From Polytolypa hystricis UAMH7299 (Eukaryota; Ascomycota; Eurotiomycetes; Onygenales), in NCBI GenBank assembly GCA_002573605.1, contig PDNA01000049.1:9400-73399 (forward strand): DNA of 64,000 bases, given 5' to 3'. The translations under genes were made by a program, and so were the position numbers. Below, one piece after another: positions 34,290 through 47,441 of the stretch. Every line of letters begins with the position of its first letter. Position 1 is the stretch's first letter. The notes under the pieces are model-generated. The model did not search any database. It worked only from the letters and a program-made list of their open reading frames with translations, and was not told the origin of the DNA.

Positions 34290-36250
34290 AAAATATATCT
34301 ATAGCAGTTACAGTACAAGTTTTACTAGCTTAAATTTAGAAGCTTAAGATCAAGGTCAAGGAGCAGTAAGAAATAATTGACTAAATATATAAGTATACAG
34401 TTAATATCAAGAATTGAGTTGTAATACAATTTACAGGCTAGGAGAAAGAAAATATTGTAGAAAAAGTAAAAATTTAATCTTTTAATAGAACTAAAAGCAG
34501 GTTCAGATTTTTTTTAGTATATTTTGAAATCTATTTTCAATTTAATATTAAGTTAATAAAAACTGATAAATACTTAGTAGCAGTACAATACCTGCAAGAA
34601 GAAGCAGCAGTATAAGTATAATTTTATTTAATAATATAGTTTAGTAGAAAAGATTCTAGGGATTTTATATCTATTAAAACTGAAAGAATTCTTGTAATAA
34701 AGGATTTCAAACTGTTTAAGAAAGTATTAATAGTAAATTTTAGAATTACTGATAAAGAGGCAATAGCAGTATAGAAAATTAGATAGATTTGATAAATAAA
34801 AGATACAGCTGGATATCTAGCAGAATTCTAATAACTAGCTGTAGTATTGAACTAGAATAATAGTATATTAGTAGAAGCTGTATATAACAGATTCAAAGAA
34901 AAGATTAAGAATAAAATAGTATAGTTAGAGAAATAACTCAATACACTATTTAAAATAATTAAATATACAGTATATATAGATACAAGAATTTAGAAAAGAT
35001 ATTTAGAATGAAAAAGCTATAAATAGTTCTTAAATTATACTGCAAAGCAACAGATATACAGAGAAAATTACAATTTTTATAAACTATAATCTATAGAATT
35101 AAATACAACTATAAGAAGCTAAGACTATGAGAAAGACAAGTTATACTAAAAGAAGTTGTATTTCTTTTACAAGAAACTAGGATACTTTGCAAGGAATTAC
35201 TACAAGAAAAATAGAAATCAGTTATAATAAGAGCTGAGAGTAACTATAAGAGAATGATACTACTTTACTACTGATACTGGTAAAAATAAATAATAATTTC
35301 TATATACAACTAGAGCTGAAACTAGTGATACAGTAGATAAATAAAATAAGCTACAAGAAGTTATAGCAGAACAGATATTCCAAAGATTAATAGAAATTTA
35401 ACAAGTAGAAATTAACAGTAAAGTAGCTGAGCTAACTGAGACAATGAAAATAGAATATCTATTATCTAATTACTGAAATCTACACTGAGAAGAATATGAA
35501 AAATAACAAGAGTTAGAAAATCTATAAGAAAGTAGCAAAGATTGCAACTATTACTGAAGAAAGAAGAACTAGAATATTACAGATTTAAAACATCTACAAT
35601 ACTATAAATTTCTTATATTTACATGCAATTGTAAATAGTATAAGAAAATACAGAATAAAGAAATTCAGTAAATTAAAAATAATCCAATTTACTACTATTA
35701 TAGACTGTATAAATATAATATAAAAGATTACAAGCAATACAATGAAGTTAAAGTATAAAAAAATATTTAGAAGATACTGAAATAGTTCAGTTTACAGAAC
35801 AAGGCAAATATTAAATATTTACAGTATGAAAAAATATATTAATTATTTTATTATACAAATAGCTGTCTATTTTACTGAGAAGTAAAAGATAATCAGTACT
35901 ATTTAAATTTACTGAAGCAGTTAAAAGCAACTCAGATAGAAGAATTATAGCTAGGAGAATATATAATCTCAGATTTTAACAAGAATAAAAATACAAAGTT
36001 ACTGTAGAAAAAAATTATAGATTATATCTACTATAGAATAAATCAGGAAATAACTAGTTACTACAATACTAGATTAAGAAATAACAATAAGTACAGAATC
36101 AGAGCACTGACTTAACTGTTATATTAAATAAATAATTATAGAATATATTGCAGAGAAAAACAGGTAAATAAATACTTGCTACAGCTACTATAAAAAGTAT
36201 AAATCAGTAATAAAAGCTTTTCTAAAAAGCTAACTTTTATATCTGAAAAA
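34290..36250 (+). pseudogene. E1 gag, RIP-degraded
   Basis: A coherent frame interrupted by TAA/TAG, starting after the leader (IAVTVQVLL..) and running through a Lys/Tyr-rich region. A second, similarly decayed copy is in X. No cysteine knuckle could be confirmed. Confidence 0.6.
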
Positions 36251-36779
36251 TAGATAGATTATTTATTGTATAATATCAACTATCTATAATATACAGAAAT
36301 ATCTTAGATATACTGTACAGGAATATATAGAAAGCTGGAGTATAATATATATAAAATTAATTATATATAGAGATCAGCAGAGCTAATAGAATACTGAGAA
36401 GAAGAATAATATTATTAATATAATAAAAGTACTAAGTTATAAATATATTATAAGATCTGATATAAAGAAATACAGGTTAAGATAACAACTACAAATTTAT
36501 AGCAGGATAAAGCTAAGATACTATAAAACAGACTAGAAGGAAATAAATCTGGAGTATTTAAAATCTGGAAAAAACTAGTTAAATAATAGATAACAGTATT
36601 TAAAGAAATTTTGAAAAATCTATTATAAAAATCAAGATAGAAAACTGATACTTTATAACTGCAGATAGAAAATAACAGTATTACTATAAATAAATACCTG
36701 TAAATAATATAATAGAATAGTTATTAGCTAATATAGATTGAAACAGCTATCTAGCAGTTACTGTAATTTTAAAAGAATA

Positions 36780-39700
36780 CTGTATATATACCTTAATTAA
36801 TTCAGAAGCAACTGGAATTTTTATAGACAGAAGTTTTATAAAAAAAGTTAAACTATTAACAGAATTAAAAGAATAACTGTATTAACTAAACAGATTAGAT
36901 AGAAGTTAGCTAGATTTTATATAATAGAAAATATATCTGGAATTATTAGTAATACAAGAATACCAAGAGCTTGTAAGCTTTGATATAATCAATTTAGAAA
37001 GTTATAATATTGTTTTAAAACTACTCTAGTTGAAGCTGTACAACTCTGATATATACTGGCAGAAAAAAATAATAAAGCTAAATAAATATAAATATTCTTC
37101 AGTATCAGATTCAACACTGGAAACAATCTACAGTTTACAGAAAACTGAATATAAAGCTACAGTAATAGATAAGCTAAGTAACCAAGGACAGATAGTATAA
37201 AAATAATCAATTAAATAGATAAATACTATTGAATATAAAAAAACTGCTGGGACCTTACTTGGAAAGATAAGTTAGAACATATCTGAAAAAATCAGAAAAA
37301 TAGTATCTAAGAAATACTGGAACTATAGAGAAATATTTAAGAAGAAAAAGCTATCTAAAAGTTTACTAGAATATAGAAAATAAAACTATAAAATACTATT
37401 ACTAAAAGAAAAAGAGCTAATATACAAGCTAATATATCAATTAAATAAAAAAGAGCTAAAGAAATTACACTAATATATTAATAAGAATTTAGAGAAAGAA
37501 TTTATTAAACTATTAATATTATCAGTAAAATACTTTATTATTTTTATACTAAAGAAAGATAGTAAGTTATAACTGTATATAAATTATTAACAATTAAACA
37601 GTATTATAATTAAAAATCAATACCTGTTACTATTAATTGAAAAAATACAAGATTAATTTTGAGAAATTAAATAATTTACTTTACTAAATTTAAAAGCAGA
37701 ATACAATCAAATCAGGATTAAAAAAGGCAAGAAATAGAAAACAGTATTTTAAATATACTACAGATACTTTAAATACTTAATTATACTGTTTAGATTAACT
37801 AATATATCAGTAATATTTTAAACAATAATTAATAAACTTCTTTACAAGTTTTTAGATAATTTTATAGTTATATACCTGGACAATATCCTGATCTTTACTG
37901 ATAGTATAAGAATAGAATATACTAAAAAAGTGAAGATAGTATTCAACAGGCTATAAAAAAAAAATATATTATTGAAACTGAAAAAGTGCAAATTCTTCAA
38001 GAAAGAAATTAAGTTTCTAGAATATATTGTCACTACAGAGAGTATACAGATAGATCTGGTAAAGATTTAAATAATAGAAAAGTAGCTGACACTGAAAACT
38101 GTAACTGAAATCCAAGTGTTATATAGACTTATAAATTATTATTAACAGTTTATAGAAAAGTTTTCAGATCTGATAAAACCTCTTATATTTCTTTTTAAAA
38201 AAGATATTGAGTTTTATTAGAAAGAATAATAGCAGAAAGTATTTAAAGCAATTAAAAAAGCTTTTTAGAAAGAAAAAATACAGATATATTTCAACTTTAA
38301 AAAACCTATAATTATAGATATAGATATATTGAATTGTATAATAAAAGTAAGATTACAGTAAAAGAATAATTAAGAAAAGAAGAAATTAATTATTTATTAT
38401 ATAAAATTAATAATATCAGCTAAGTAGAACTACAATATTTACAATAAAAAACTACTTGCAATAGTAATAGTACTGAAAAAATAGTAAATATATTTAAAAA
38501 ATACAAATTACTAGATAATTATAATTTCAAACTATTACAATCTTTAATACTTTATAATTATAAAGAAGTTGATATAATGTTAAGCTTGTTAATCAGAAAT
38601 CTTAGCAGCTTATAATTTTAAAATACAGTATTGTAAAAGAAAGAACAATGCTTGAGTAGATATATTAAACAGATAATCAGATTTGATAACAGTTTATAAA
38701 GAGAAATAAGTACTTTTTAAAACTGTAGAAAATATAAATACTCTAGTTTTTAATCACCAGGCTTTAAGAGCTATATAATTAGTCATTATATTAATAGAGC
38801 TTGAAGACAAATTATGAACTCAGATACAGAACAATTCTATTATATTGAAAATTAAATATAAAGATAAGTTCAAGGATAGTAATAGATTGTTATTATACAA
38901 AGAACTGATTTATATTCTACTGAAATTGAGAAACAGGATTTTTTAAGAGAATTATAATAATTCAATAACAAAATACTTTGAAATTGAGAAAATTCAGAAG
39001 AGGATTTTAAGAAACTATTATTAGCTAAAATTATAAATATTAGTTAGAGATTATATACAAGACTGTAATTGTATATAAAACAAAGTAAATTAATATAAAA
39101 AGTATAGCTTGCTACAGCTGATACCTTACTTACAAGTACTATAGAAATTAATAGCAATGAATTTTATTGTAAAGTTACTGAAATTTAAAAAACTGTAAAT
39201 AGAAATAGAGTACAATTCTATTCTAATAATTACAGATTGATTAACTAAATATATATACTTTTTACTATTTATCAAAGAAATAACAGTACTAGAAATAGTA
39301 TATATACTACTACAGAATATATTTATAAATTATAAATTGCTTAAAAAAATTATCTTGAATAGAAATCTGAAGTTTATAAAATACTTCTAAAAGATATTTA
39401 TAGTATATTTAAATATAAGATACTAAGCTATAACAGTATACTATCTGCAGGCAGACAGATTGATAGAAAGATTGAATTAAACAGTAAAGTAATACTTACA
39501 GAATTATATAAATAACTGATAAGATAACTAGGTTTTACTATTACTGACAGCACAGATTGTCTACAACAGTTCAAAATATATAATAACTGAATATACACTA
39601 TACTTTGTAAATTATAGGCAAGAACTAAATATTCTATGAATACTGTAATATACAAAAACAAGAGTATATCTAGAAAAGATAAAAGTTCAAGAACTTTGAA

Positions 39701-40130
39701 AATTGCACAAGCAACTACAATTGAACTTGAAATTTTATAGTAAACAAATAAAATATTATTACAATAAAAAATACTAGAAAATATTAGTTTTTAAAGAAAG
39801 AAAGAGAATATATTTTTTACAAAGAAATATAAAAATAAAGCAATTAAATAACAAATTTAATTATTAAAAGCTCAGATTTTTCAAAGTTTTGGAACAAATT
39901 GAACCAATTATATATAAACTTGCTTTGCTGAAAAAAATACAGATATATTTAACTTTTTATATTTTACTAATTGAAAAAGTATTTCAGAATACTAGATAAT
40001 ATTTATCTGAAGTTAAGAACAAAGAACTGAATAAATATAAAGTTGAAGAAATTCTAGAAAATACAGTATTAAAAAATAAATAATACTATTTTATAAAATA
40101 AAAAAAATATCTACAGTCAGACAGTACTTG
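36780..40130 (+). pseudogene. E1 pol (protease, RT, RNase H, integrase, chromodomain), RIP-degraded
   Basis: Recognisable landmarks are the protease core LINSEATGIFI, the RT N-terminal ELKKLHxYINKNLEKEFI, the RT core YLDNILIFTDS, the integrase HHCC region with a C-x-C remnant near 39060, and the integrase core (VKLLKFKKL.., LTKYIYFL). A terminal KYKVEEILENT equals the start of a chromodomain. Trp and Gln positions are stops. Confidence 0.75.
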
Positions 40131-40239
40131 AAAATTTATTAAGAATTTAAAAAATACTTAAAAAGTATTGCAGTACTATTAAATGCTGTAAAGTTAAAAC
40201 TAGAAAAAAAGAGGATATTACTAATAATAGTTAGCAAAG

Positions 40240-40700
40240 CTTACAGTTTATCTATAGCTATAGCTTCAGCCTGTTTTCTTTTATTTTTCTTCTCTTCTAA
40301 CTTTTCTAACTCTTTAAAAATTTGTATATCAGATTAAATAAATTTGCTAGTCTTTATATTCAGAAACTGTTTCTGCTTTTTAAAATAGTTCAGATAATTT
40401 ATAGTAATAGAAAACTGAAAGAAAAGACAGCAGAATTTCTTATAAACAAGTTCTTTATTTAATTTAATTTTATTATAGATACAGTGCAGTTTAGACTATT
40501 CAGATTAAGAAATAAATTTCTTTTCTAAAATATATAATTTATTTAATTGAATATATTTACTATAATATTTATTGCTTTTAGAGATAATACAAAATATTTT
40601 TCTTTGTTTACAATAATAATACAGAGAAAATATAATAAAACCTGTATACTTAATATCAGTAGCTTAAGCTTGGTTTTTAGCAGTATAGCTAGATACTATA
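40240..40700 (-). pseudogene. Antisense ORF near the 3' end of the Gypsy family
   Basis: On the minus strand of E1 a frame reads ELEKLEEKKNKRKQAEAIAI followed by DKL; the inverted copy of X carries the same on the plus strand at about 46673-46740 (ELEKLEKEKNKRKQIETVAI). Further upstream a Cys/Lys-rich stretch is shared. Both copies are interrupted by stops. I infer an original accessory protein with a coiled-coil, basic C-terminus encoded opposite to pol; function unknown. Confidence 0.5.
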
Positions 40701-40822
40701 GTTAATATATTCCAGAAGACACTTATGAGAAAAAGAGAAAGACCAATTAAAAGTAGAAACAGTACTAATTATAAGAAAAAAAAAAAATTGCTGGGACAGC
40801 TTACTAGAAAAAGAGAGAATAA

Positions 40823-41452
40823 TATTATAAACTAGTAGAAATTATTAATTGACAATAATTCAGAAAAGTAGAAATACAGTAGAACAAAAAAATTAGTAAA
40901 ACTTAAAAATTATATAATTAAAAGATTATATAATTCAAAGTAGTAGAACTAGTAGTACTGATAAATTTATTTACTAAATTTATCAGATCTATAAATAGTA
41001 GATTTAATAGTACTAGTAGATTTATCTACTAAATCTATCAGATCTACTAAGGAAATTATTATATATATAAAAAATATATTTCCTCTACTTTTAAAAATAA
41101 AAGTTTTCTACTTTATATTTAATAACAATACTGATTTTAAATTTATTTTTAATTTTAAATTACTAGCTATAACAGTACTGCAATTTTACTTTAATATTAT
41201 ATATACTCTATTTTAGTATTTTATTAGACTTTTCTTGATATATAGTACAAGGCTGTTTTCTAGCTGGATTACTTTATTTCTTTAAAGAAGTAGATTACTT
41301 TTTATTACTACAGTGAGCCAAGGCCTACAATACTGGCTTAGAGTAATAAGCAAGCTTGATATATACTAGAGTATATTCTCTAAGGATATTACAGACTTTT
41401 AAGATTTAGTTTAGATTCTGCCCTGCTTAATCAGACAAGGTACTTTGTAACA
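40823..41452 (+). repeat. 3' LTR of E1
   Basis: 630 bp, ending tactttgtaaca, the least mutated terminus. It contains a 54-bp duplication around 40985-41045 (agtagatttatctactaaat unit) that the 5' LTR lacks but the solo LTR at 49564 has. Confidence 0.8.
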
Positions 41453-41457
41453 GTATA

Positions 41458-43926
41458 ATTCTGATATATACTAGCAGAAAGAAATAATAAATTTAAACAG
41501 ATATAAATATTTTTTTATATTAAATTTAATACTAGAAATAAATTACAGTTTACAGAAAACTAAATATAAAATTACAGTAATAAATAAACTGAATAATTAA
41601 AAATAGACAGTATAAAAACAATTAATTAAATAAATAAATATTATTGAAAATAAAAAAACTGCTAAAACCTTATTTAGAAAAACAAGCTAAAATATATCTA
41701 AGAAAATCAGAAAAATAGTATCTCAGAAATACTGAAACTATAGAGAAATATTTAAGAAGAAAAAACTATTTAAAAATTTATCAGAATATAGAAAATAGAA
41801 CTATAAAATATTATTATTAAAAAAAAAAAAGCTAATATATAAATTAATATATTAATTAAATAAAAAAAAGTTAAAGAAATTATATCAATATATTAATAAA
41901 AATTTAAAAAAAGAATTTATTAAATTATTAATATTATCAGTACAATATTCTATTTTTTTTATATTAAAAAAAGATAGCAAGTTATAACTGTATATAAATT
42001 ATTAATAATTAAACAGTATTATAATTAAAAATTAATATCTATTACTATTAATTAAAAAAATATAAAACTGATTTTAAAAAACTTTATTTTACTAAATTTA
42101 AAAGCAGAATATAACTAGATCAGAATTAAAAAAGATAAAGAATAAAAGACAGTATTCTAGATATATTATAAATATTTTAAATACTTGATTATACTGTTTA
42201 AATTAATTAATATATTAATAATATTTTAAATAATAATTAATAAGCTTTTTTACAAATTTCTGAACAACTTTATAATTATATATCTAGATAATATTCTAAT
42301 CTTTACTGATAGTATAAAAATAGAATATACTGAGAATAAAAATAGTATTTAACAAGCTATAAAAAAAAATATACTATTAAAATTAGAAAAATATAAATTT
42401 TCTAAAAAAGAAATTAAATTTCTAAAGTATATTATTTTTATAAAGAATATACAGATAAATTTAGCAAAGATTTAAATAATAGAAAAGTAGTTAATATTAA
42501 AAACTGTAATTAAAGTTTAGATATTATATAGTAATAATTTATAGAAAAGTTTTTAAATCTAATAAAATCTTTTATTTTATTTTTAAAAAAAAATATTAAA
42601 TTTTATTAAAAAGAATAGCAGTAGAAAGTATTTAAAACTATTAAAAAAGTTTTTTAAAAAGGAAAAATATAAATATATTTTAACTTTATAAAACCTGTAA
42701 TTATAGATATAAATATATTAAATTATATAATAGAAACAAGATTATAGCAAGAAAATAAAAAAAATTAAAAAAAAATAATTACTTACTATATAAAATTAAT
42801 AATACTAGTTGAATAAAATTATAATATTTATAAAAAAGAACTACTTATAATAGTAGCAGTACTGAAAAAATAGTAAGTATATTTAAAAAATACAAATTAT
42901 TAGATAATTATAATTTTAAACTATTACAATTTTTAATACTTTATAATTATAAAGAAGTTAATATAATATTAAACTTACTAATTAGAAATTTTAGCAGTCT
43001 ATAATTTTAAAATACAGTATTACAAAGAAAAAGATAATATTTAAACAAATATATTAAGCAGGAAATTAAATTTAATAATAATTTATAAAAAGAAACAAGC
43101 ACTTTTTAAAATTGCTGAAAATATAAATACTTTAATCTTTAATTATTAAACTTTAAAAGCTATATAATTAGTTACTATATTAATAGAGCTTGAAAATAAA
43201 TTATAAACAGATATAAAACAACTTTACTGTATTAAAGATTAAATATAAAGATAAGTTCAAGAATAATAATAATTTACTATTATACAAAGAACTGATTTAT
43301 ATTTTACTAAAATTAAAGAACAGAATTCTATAAAAAAATTATAATAATTTAATAATAAAATATTTTAAAATTAAGAAAATTTAGAAGAGAATTTCAAGAA
43401 ACTATTACTAACCTGAATTATAATTATTAGTTAAAGATTATATATAAAACTGTAATTATATATAAAATAAAGTAAATTAATATAAAAAATATAGCTTATT
43501 ACAGCTGATATTTTACTTATAAATACTATAAAAATTAATAGTAATAGATTTTATTGTAAAATTATTAAAATTTAAAAAACTATAAATAAAAATAAAATAT
43601 AATTCTATTCTAATAATTATAGATTAATTAATTAAATATATATATTTTTTACTATTTATTAAAAAAATATCAGTATCAGAGATAGTATATGTACTATTAC
43701 AGAATATATTTACAAATTATAAATTATCTGAAAAGATTATCTTAAATAGAGACTTGAAATTTATAGAATATTTCTGGAAGATATTTACAGTATACTTAGA
43801 TATAAAATACTAGACTATAATAGTATACTATCTGCAGGCAGATAAATTGATAAAAAGATTAAATTAAACAGTAAAATAATATCTACAGAACTATATAAAT
43901 AACTAATAAAATAACTAAATTTTACT
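41458..43926 (+). mobile_element. Gypsy element X, pol part after the E1 insertion
   Basis: Continues X directly after the GTATA duplication (attctgatatatac.., matching E1 at about 37045) through RT, RNase H and integrase. It breaks off at ..ctaaattttact (43926), where the sequence jumps back to gag in the same orientation. That is the left inversion junction. Confidence 0.75.
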
Positions 43927-45548
43927 GGAAAAAAAAGAATTAGAATATTATAAATAGTATAAGAAATTATAAGATAAGAAAATTCAGTAAATTAGAAATA
44001 ACTTAATTTATTATTATTATAAACTGTACAGATATAATATAATAAATTGCAAGTAATATAATAAGATTAAAGTATAGAAAAATATTTAAAAAATATAGAA
44101 ATAACTTAATTTACAAGATAAAATAAATATTAAGTATCTATAGTACAAGAAAATATATTAATTGTTTTATTATATAGATAATTATCTATTTTACTGAAAA
44201 GTAAAAGATAATTATTATTATCTAGATTTACTAAAACAGCTGAAGACAATTTAAATTAAAGAGTTATAGCTAAAATAATATATAATCTCAGATAAAAATA
44301 CAGATAAAAATACAGAAAAACTGTAGAAAAAAATTATAGATTATATCTACTATAAAATAAATTAAGAAATAACTGAATATTATAAAGCTAGATTAAAAAA
44401 TAATAACAAGTACAGGATTAGAGCACTGACTTAGTTATTATATTAAATAAATAATTACAGAATATATTGCAGAGAAAAATAGATAAATAAATACTTTTTA
44501 TAGCTATTATAAAAAATAAAGATCAGCAATAAAAGTTATTCTAAAAAATCAATTTTTATATTTGAAAAATAGATAGATTATTTATTATATAATATTAATT
44601 ATCTACAATATACAGGAATACCTTGAGTATACTGTACAGAAATATATATAAGATTAATTATATATAGAAGTCAGTAAAGCTAATAAAATATTAAAAAGAA
44701 AAATAGTATTATTAATATAATAAAAGTACTGAGTTATAAATATATTATAAAGCCTGATATAAGAAAATATAAATTAAGATAATAACTACAGATCTATAGC
44801 AGGACAAAATCAAGAAATTATAAAATTAATTAGAAATAAATAAATTTGAAATATTTAAAATTTAAAAAGAACTAGTCAAGTAATAAATAACAGTATTTAA
44901 AAGAATTTTAAAAAACTTATTATAGAAATTAAAATAGAAAATTAATATTTTATAACTTTAGATAGAAAATAATAATATTATTATAAATAAATATCTGTAA
45001 GCAATATAATAGAACAGTTATTAATTAATATAGATTAAAACAGCTATTTAGCAGTTACTGTAATCTTGAAAAGATACTGTATATATATCTTAATCAATTC
45101 AGAAATAACTGGAATTTTTATAGATAAAAGTTTTATAAAAAAAACTAAATTATTAACAGAATTAAAGGAATAACTATATTAATTAAATAAATTAAATAAA
45201 AATCAGCTAGACTTTGTATAATAGAAGATATATTTAAAATTATTAATAATACAGAAATATCAAGAGCTTATAAGTTTTAATATAACTAATTTAAAGAATT
45301 ATAATATAATCTTGAAATTATTCTAGTTAAAGTTATACAACTTTAATATATACTGGCAGAAGGAAATAATAAAGTTAAATAAATATAAATATTCTCCTGT
45401 ACCAGACTCAATACTAGAAATAAATTACAGTTTATAGAAAATCAGATATAAAGCTACAGTAATAGATAAACTAAGTAATTAAAAATAAATAGTATAAAAA
45501 TAATTAATTGAATAAATAAATATTATTAGAAATAGAAAAACTGCTAAG
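43927..45548 (+). mobile_element. Gypsy element H, gag-to-pol segment (inverted)
   Basis: Starts in gag (gaaaaaaaagaattag, equal to E1 35558) and runs to ..actgctaag, the X target site. An internal 60-70 bp deletion sits between attataaat repeats near 43955. It now reads on the plus strand while the rest of H reads on the minus strand. Confidence 0.75.
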
Positions 45549-46127
45549 TATTATAAAATACCTTGTCTAATTAAATAGAGTAAAATCTAACTAAATTTCA
45601 GAAGTCTGTAATACTTTTAAAGAATATACTTTAGTATATATCAAGCTTATTTATTACTTTAAACTAGTATTGTAGGCTTTAGCTTACTGTAATAATAGAA
45701 AATAATTTACTTTTTTTTTTAAAATAAAATAATTCAGTCAAAGAACAGCTGTATATTGTATATTAGAAAAAGTTTAATAGAATAGAAAGATAAAGCTTAT
45801 ATAATATCAAAGTAGAATTGTAGTGCAGTTGTAGCTAGTAATCTAGAATTAAAAATAAATCTGAAATTAATATTATTATTAAATACAAAGTAAAAGACTT
45901 TTATTTCTAAAAGTAGAGAAAATATATTCTTTATATATATAATAAGAAACCTGTAGTAGATCTGGTAGATTATATAAATATAATAAATTTAAATCTATCA
46001 ATTTTACTGAATTTATTAAATTTACTGTTTTAATTATATAATTTTCAGTTTTATAAATTCTTTCTATTCTACTGTACCTCTTTTTTTTAAGTTATTATTA
46101 ATTAATAATTTCTATTAATCTGTAATA
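45549..46127 (-). repeat. 3' LTR of Gypsy element X (inverted)
   Basis: 579 bp, plus-strand ends TATTATAAAATACC and CTGTAATA. Adjacent on the right is the purine tract in reverse (ttattttctctctttctag), so this is a 3' LTR. On the left is CTAAG, the reverse complement of the CTTAG duplication at 30329. Confidence 0.8.
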
Positions 46128-47441
46128 TTATTTTCTCTCTTTCTAGTAAACTATTCCAGTAATTTTATCTCTTTATAATTATTACTTATTTTACTTTCTT
46201 ATAGCTAATCTCTCTCTTCTATAAGTTTCTGGAATATATTAATTATAGTATCTAGTTATACTGCTTCTAACAAGATCTATACTGCTGATATTGAATATCT
46301 AAATATTATTATATCTTTCCTGTATTATTACTGTAAACAATCTAAGAAATCTTGTATTATAGCAGAATATAATAAATACTGCAGTAAATATATTCAGCAG
46401 AATAAATTCTGTATTTATAACTTGAATTTTATTTTTTATTTTAATTAAAATAAACTGTATTACACCTGTAATAAAATCAAGATTGATAAATATTATATTA
46501 AAAAGAAGCAGGTCTAGTACAATACTAATATTACTTATTTAGATAATAAACTAATTTATTTCTTTACTGCTTGTTAAGAATCTATAAATTAAAATTATTA
46601 TCTTTATAATTAAAAAAAGTTCTTTAATAATTATACAGGTAAATTCCTTGAATCTAATATTTAAATTCTTAAAGAATTAGAAAAGTTAGAGAAGGAGAAG
46701 AATAAAAGAAAACAAATTGAAACTGTAGCTATAGATAAACTATAAACTCTACTAGCTACTATCAGCAATATTCTCTCTTTTTCTAGTTTCAATTTTACAG
46801 CTTTTAATAGTACTGCAATATTCTTGAAATATTTTCCAAATTCTTAACAGATTTCTAAGTACTGTTTAATTATAAATATTCTTTTTATTTTATAAAATAA
46901 TATTATTCTCTTTCTAATACTGTATTTTCTAGAATTTTCTTAACTTTGTATTTATTTAATTCTTTATTTTCAATTCTAAGTAAATATTGTTTAATATTCT
47001 AAAGTACTTTTTTAATTAGTAAAATATAAAATATTAAATATATCTATATATTTTTTAGTAAAACAAGTTTTTATATAACTAGTTTAATTTATTTTAAAAC
47101 TTTAAAAGATCTAAGTTTTTAATAATTAAGTTTATTATTTAATTATTTTATTTTTATATTTCTTTATAAAAGATATACTTTCTTTTTCTTTTTAAAAGTT
47201 AGTACTTTCTAGTATTTCTTGTTATAGTAATATTTTATTTATTTACTGTAAAATTTCAAATTTAATTACAGTTGCTTATATAATTTTTAAAATTCTTAAA
47301 TTTTTTTTTAAATATATTCTTGTTTCTATATATTACAGTATTTATAGAATATTTAATTCTTACTTATAATTTACAAAGTATAGTATATATTCTATTATTA
47401 TATATTTTAAACTGTTATAGACAATTTGTATTATTAATAAT
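46128..47441 (-). mobile_element. Gypsy element X, 3' internal part (inverted)
   Basis: Minus-strand sequence from the integrase (attattaataatacaaattg, equal to E1 about 39540) to the purine tract, 1,314 bp, including the antisense ORF that here reads plus. The right end at 47441 is the second inversion junction. Confidence 0.75.

Larger units (their letters stand above)
33506..41452 (+). mobile_element. Complete but RIP-inactivated Ty3/Gypsy chromovirus-like element E1
   Basis: 7,947 bp with LTRs at 33506-34081 and 40823-41452, flanked by the 5-bp duplication GTATA (33501-33505 and 41453-41457). Order inside is gag (about 34290-36250), protease (LINSEATGIFID, about 36793), RT (37430-38160, YLDNILIF at about 37871), RNase H, zinc-binding and core integrase (38880-39900), a chromodomain-like segment (KYKVEEILENT, about 40030), an antisense frame, and a purine tract (agaaaaagagagaa) before the 3' LTR. 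The order RT-RNaseH-integrase and the chromodomain place it with Ty3/Gypsy chromoviruses. Stops throughout rule out activity. Confidence 0.85.

Noticed and set aside
37842..39661. Minus-strand frames of 63 and 77 codons inside E1 pol
   Set aside because: Antisense shadows of RT and integrase sequence; the conserved antisense frame is elsewhere (40240-40700).
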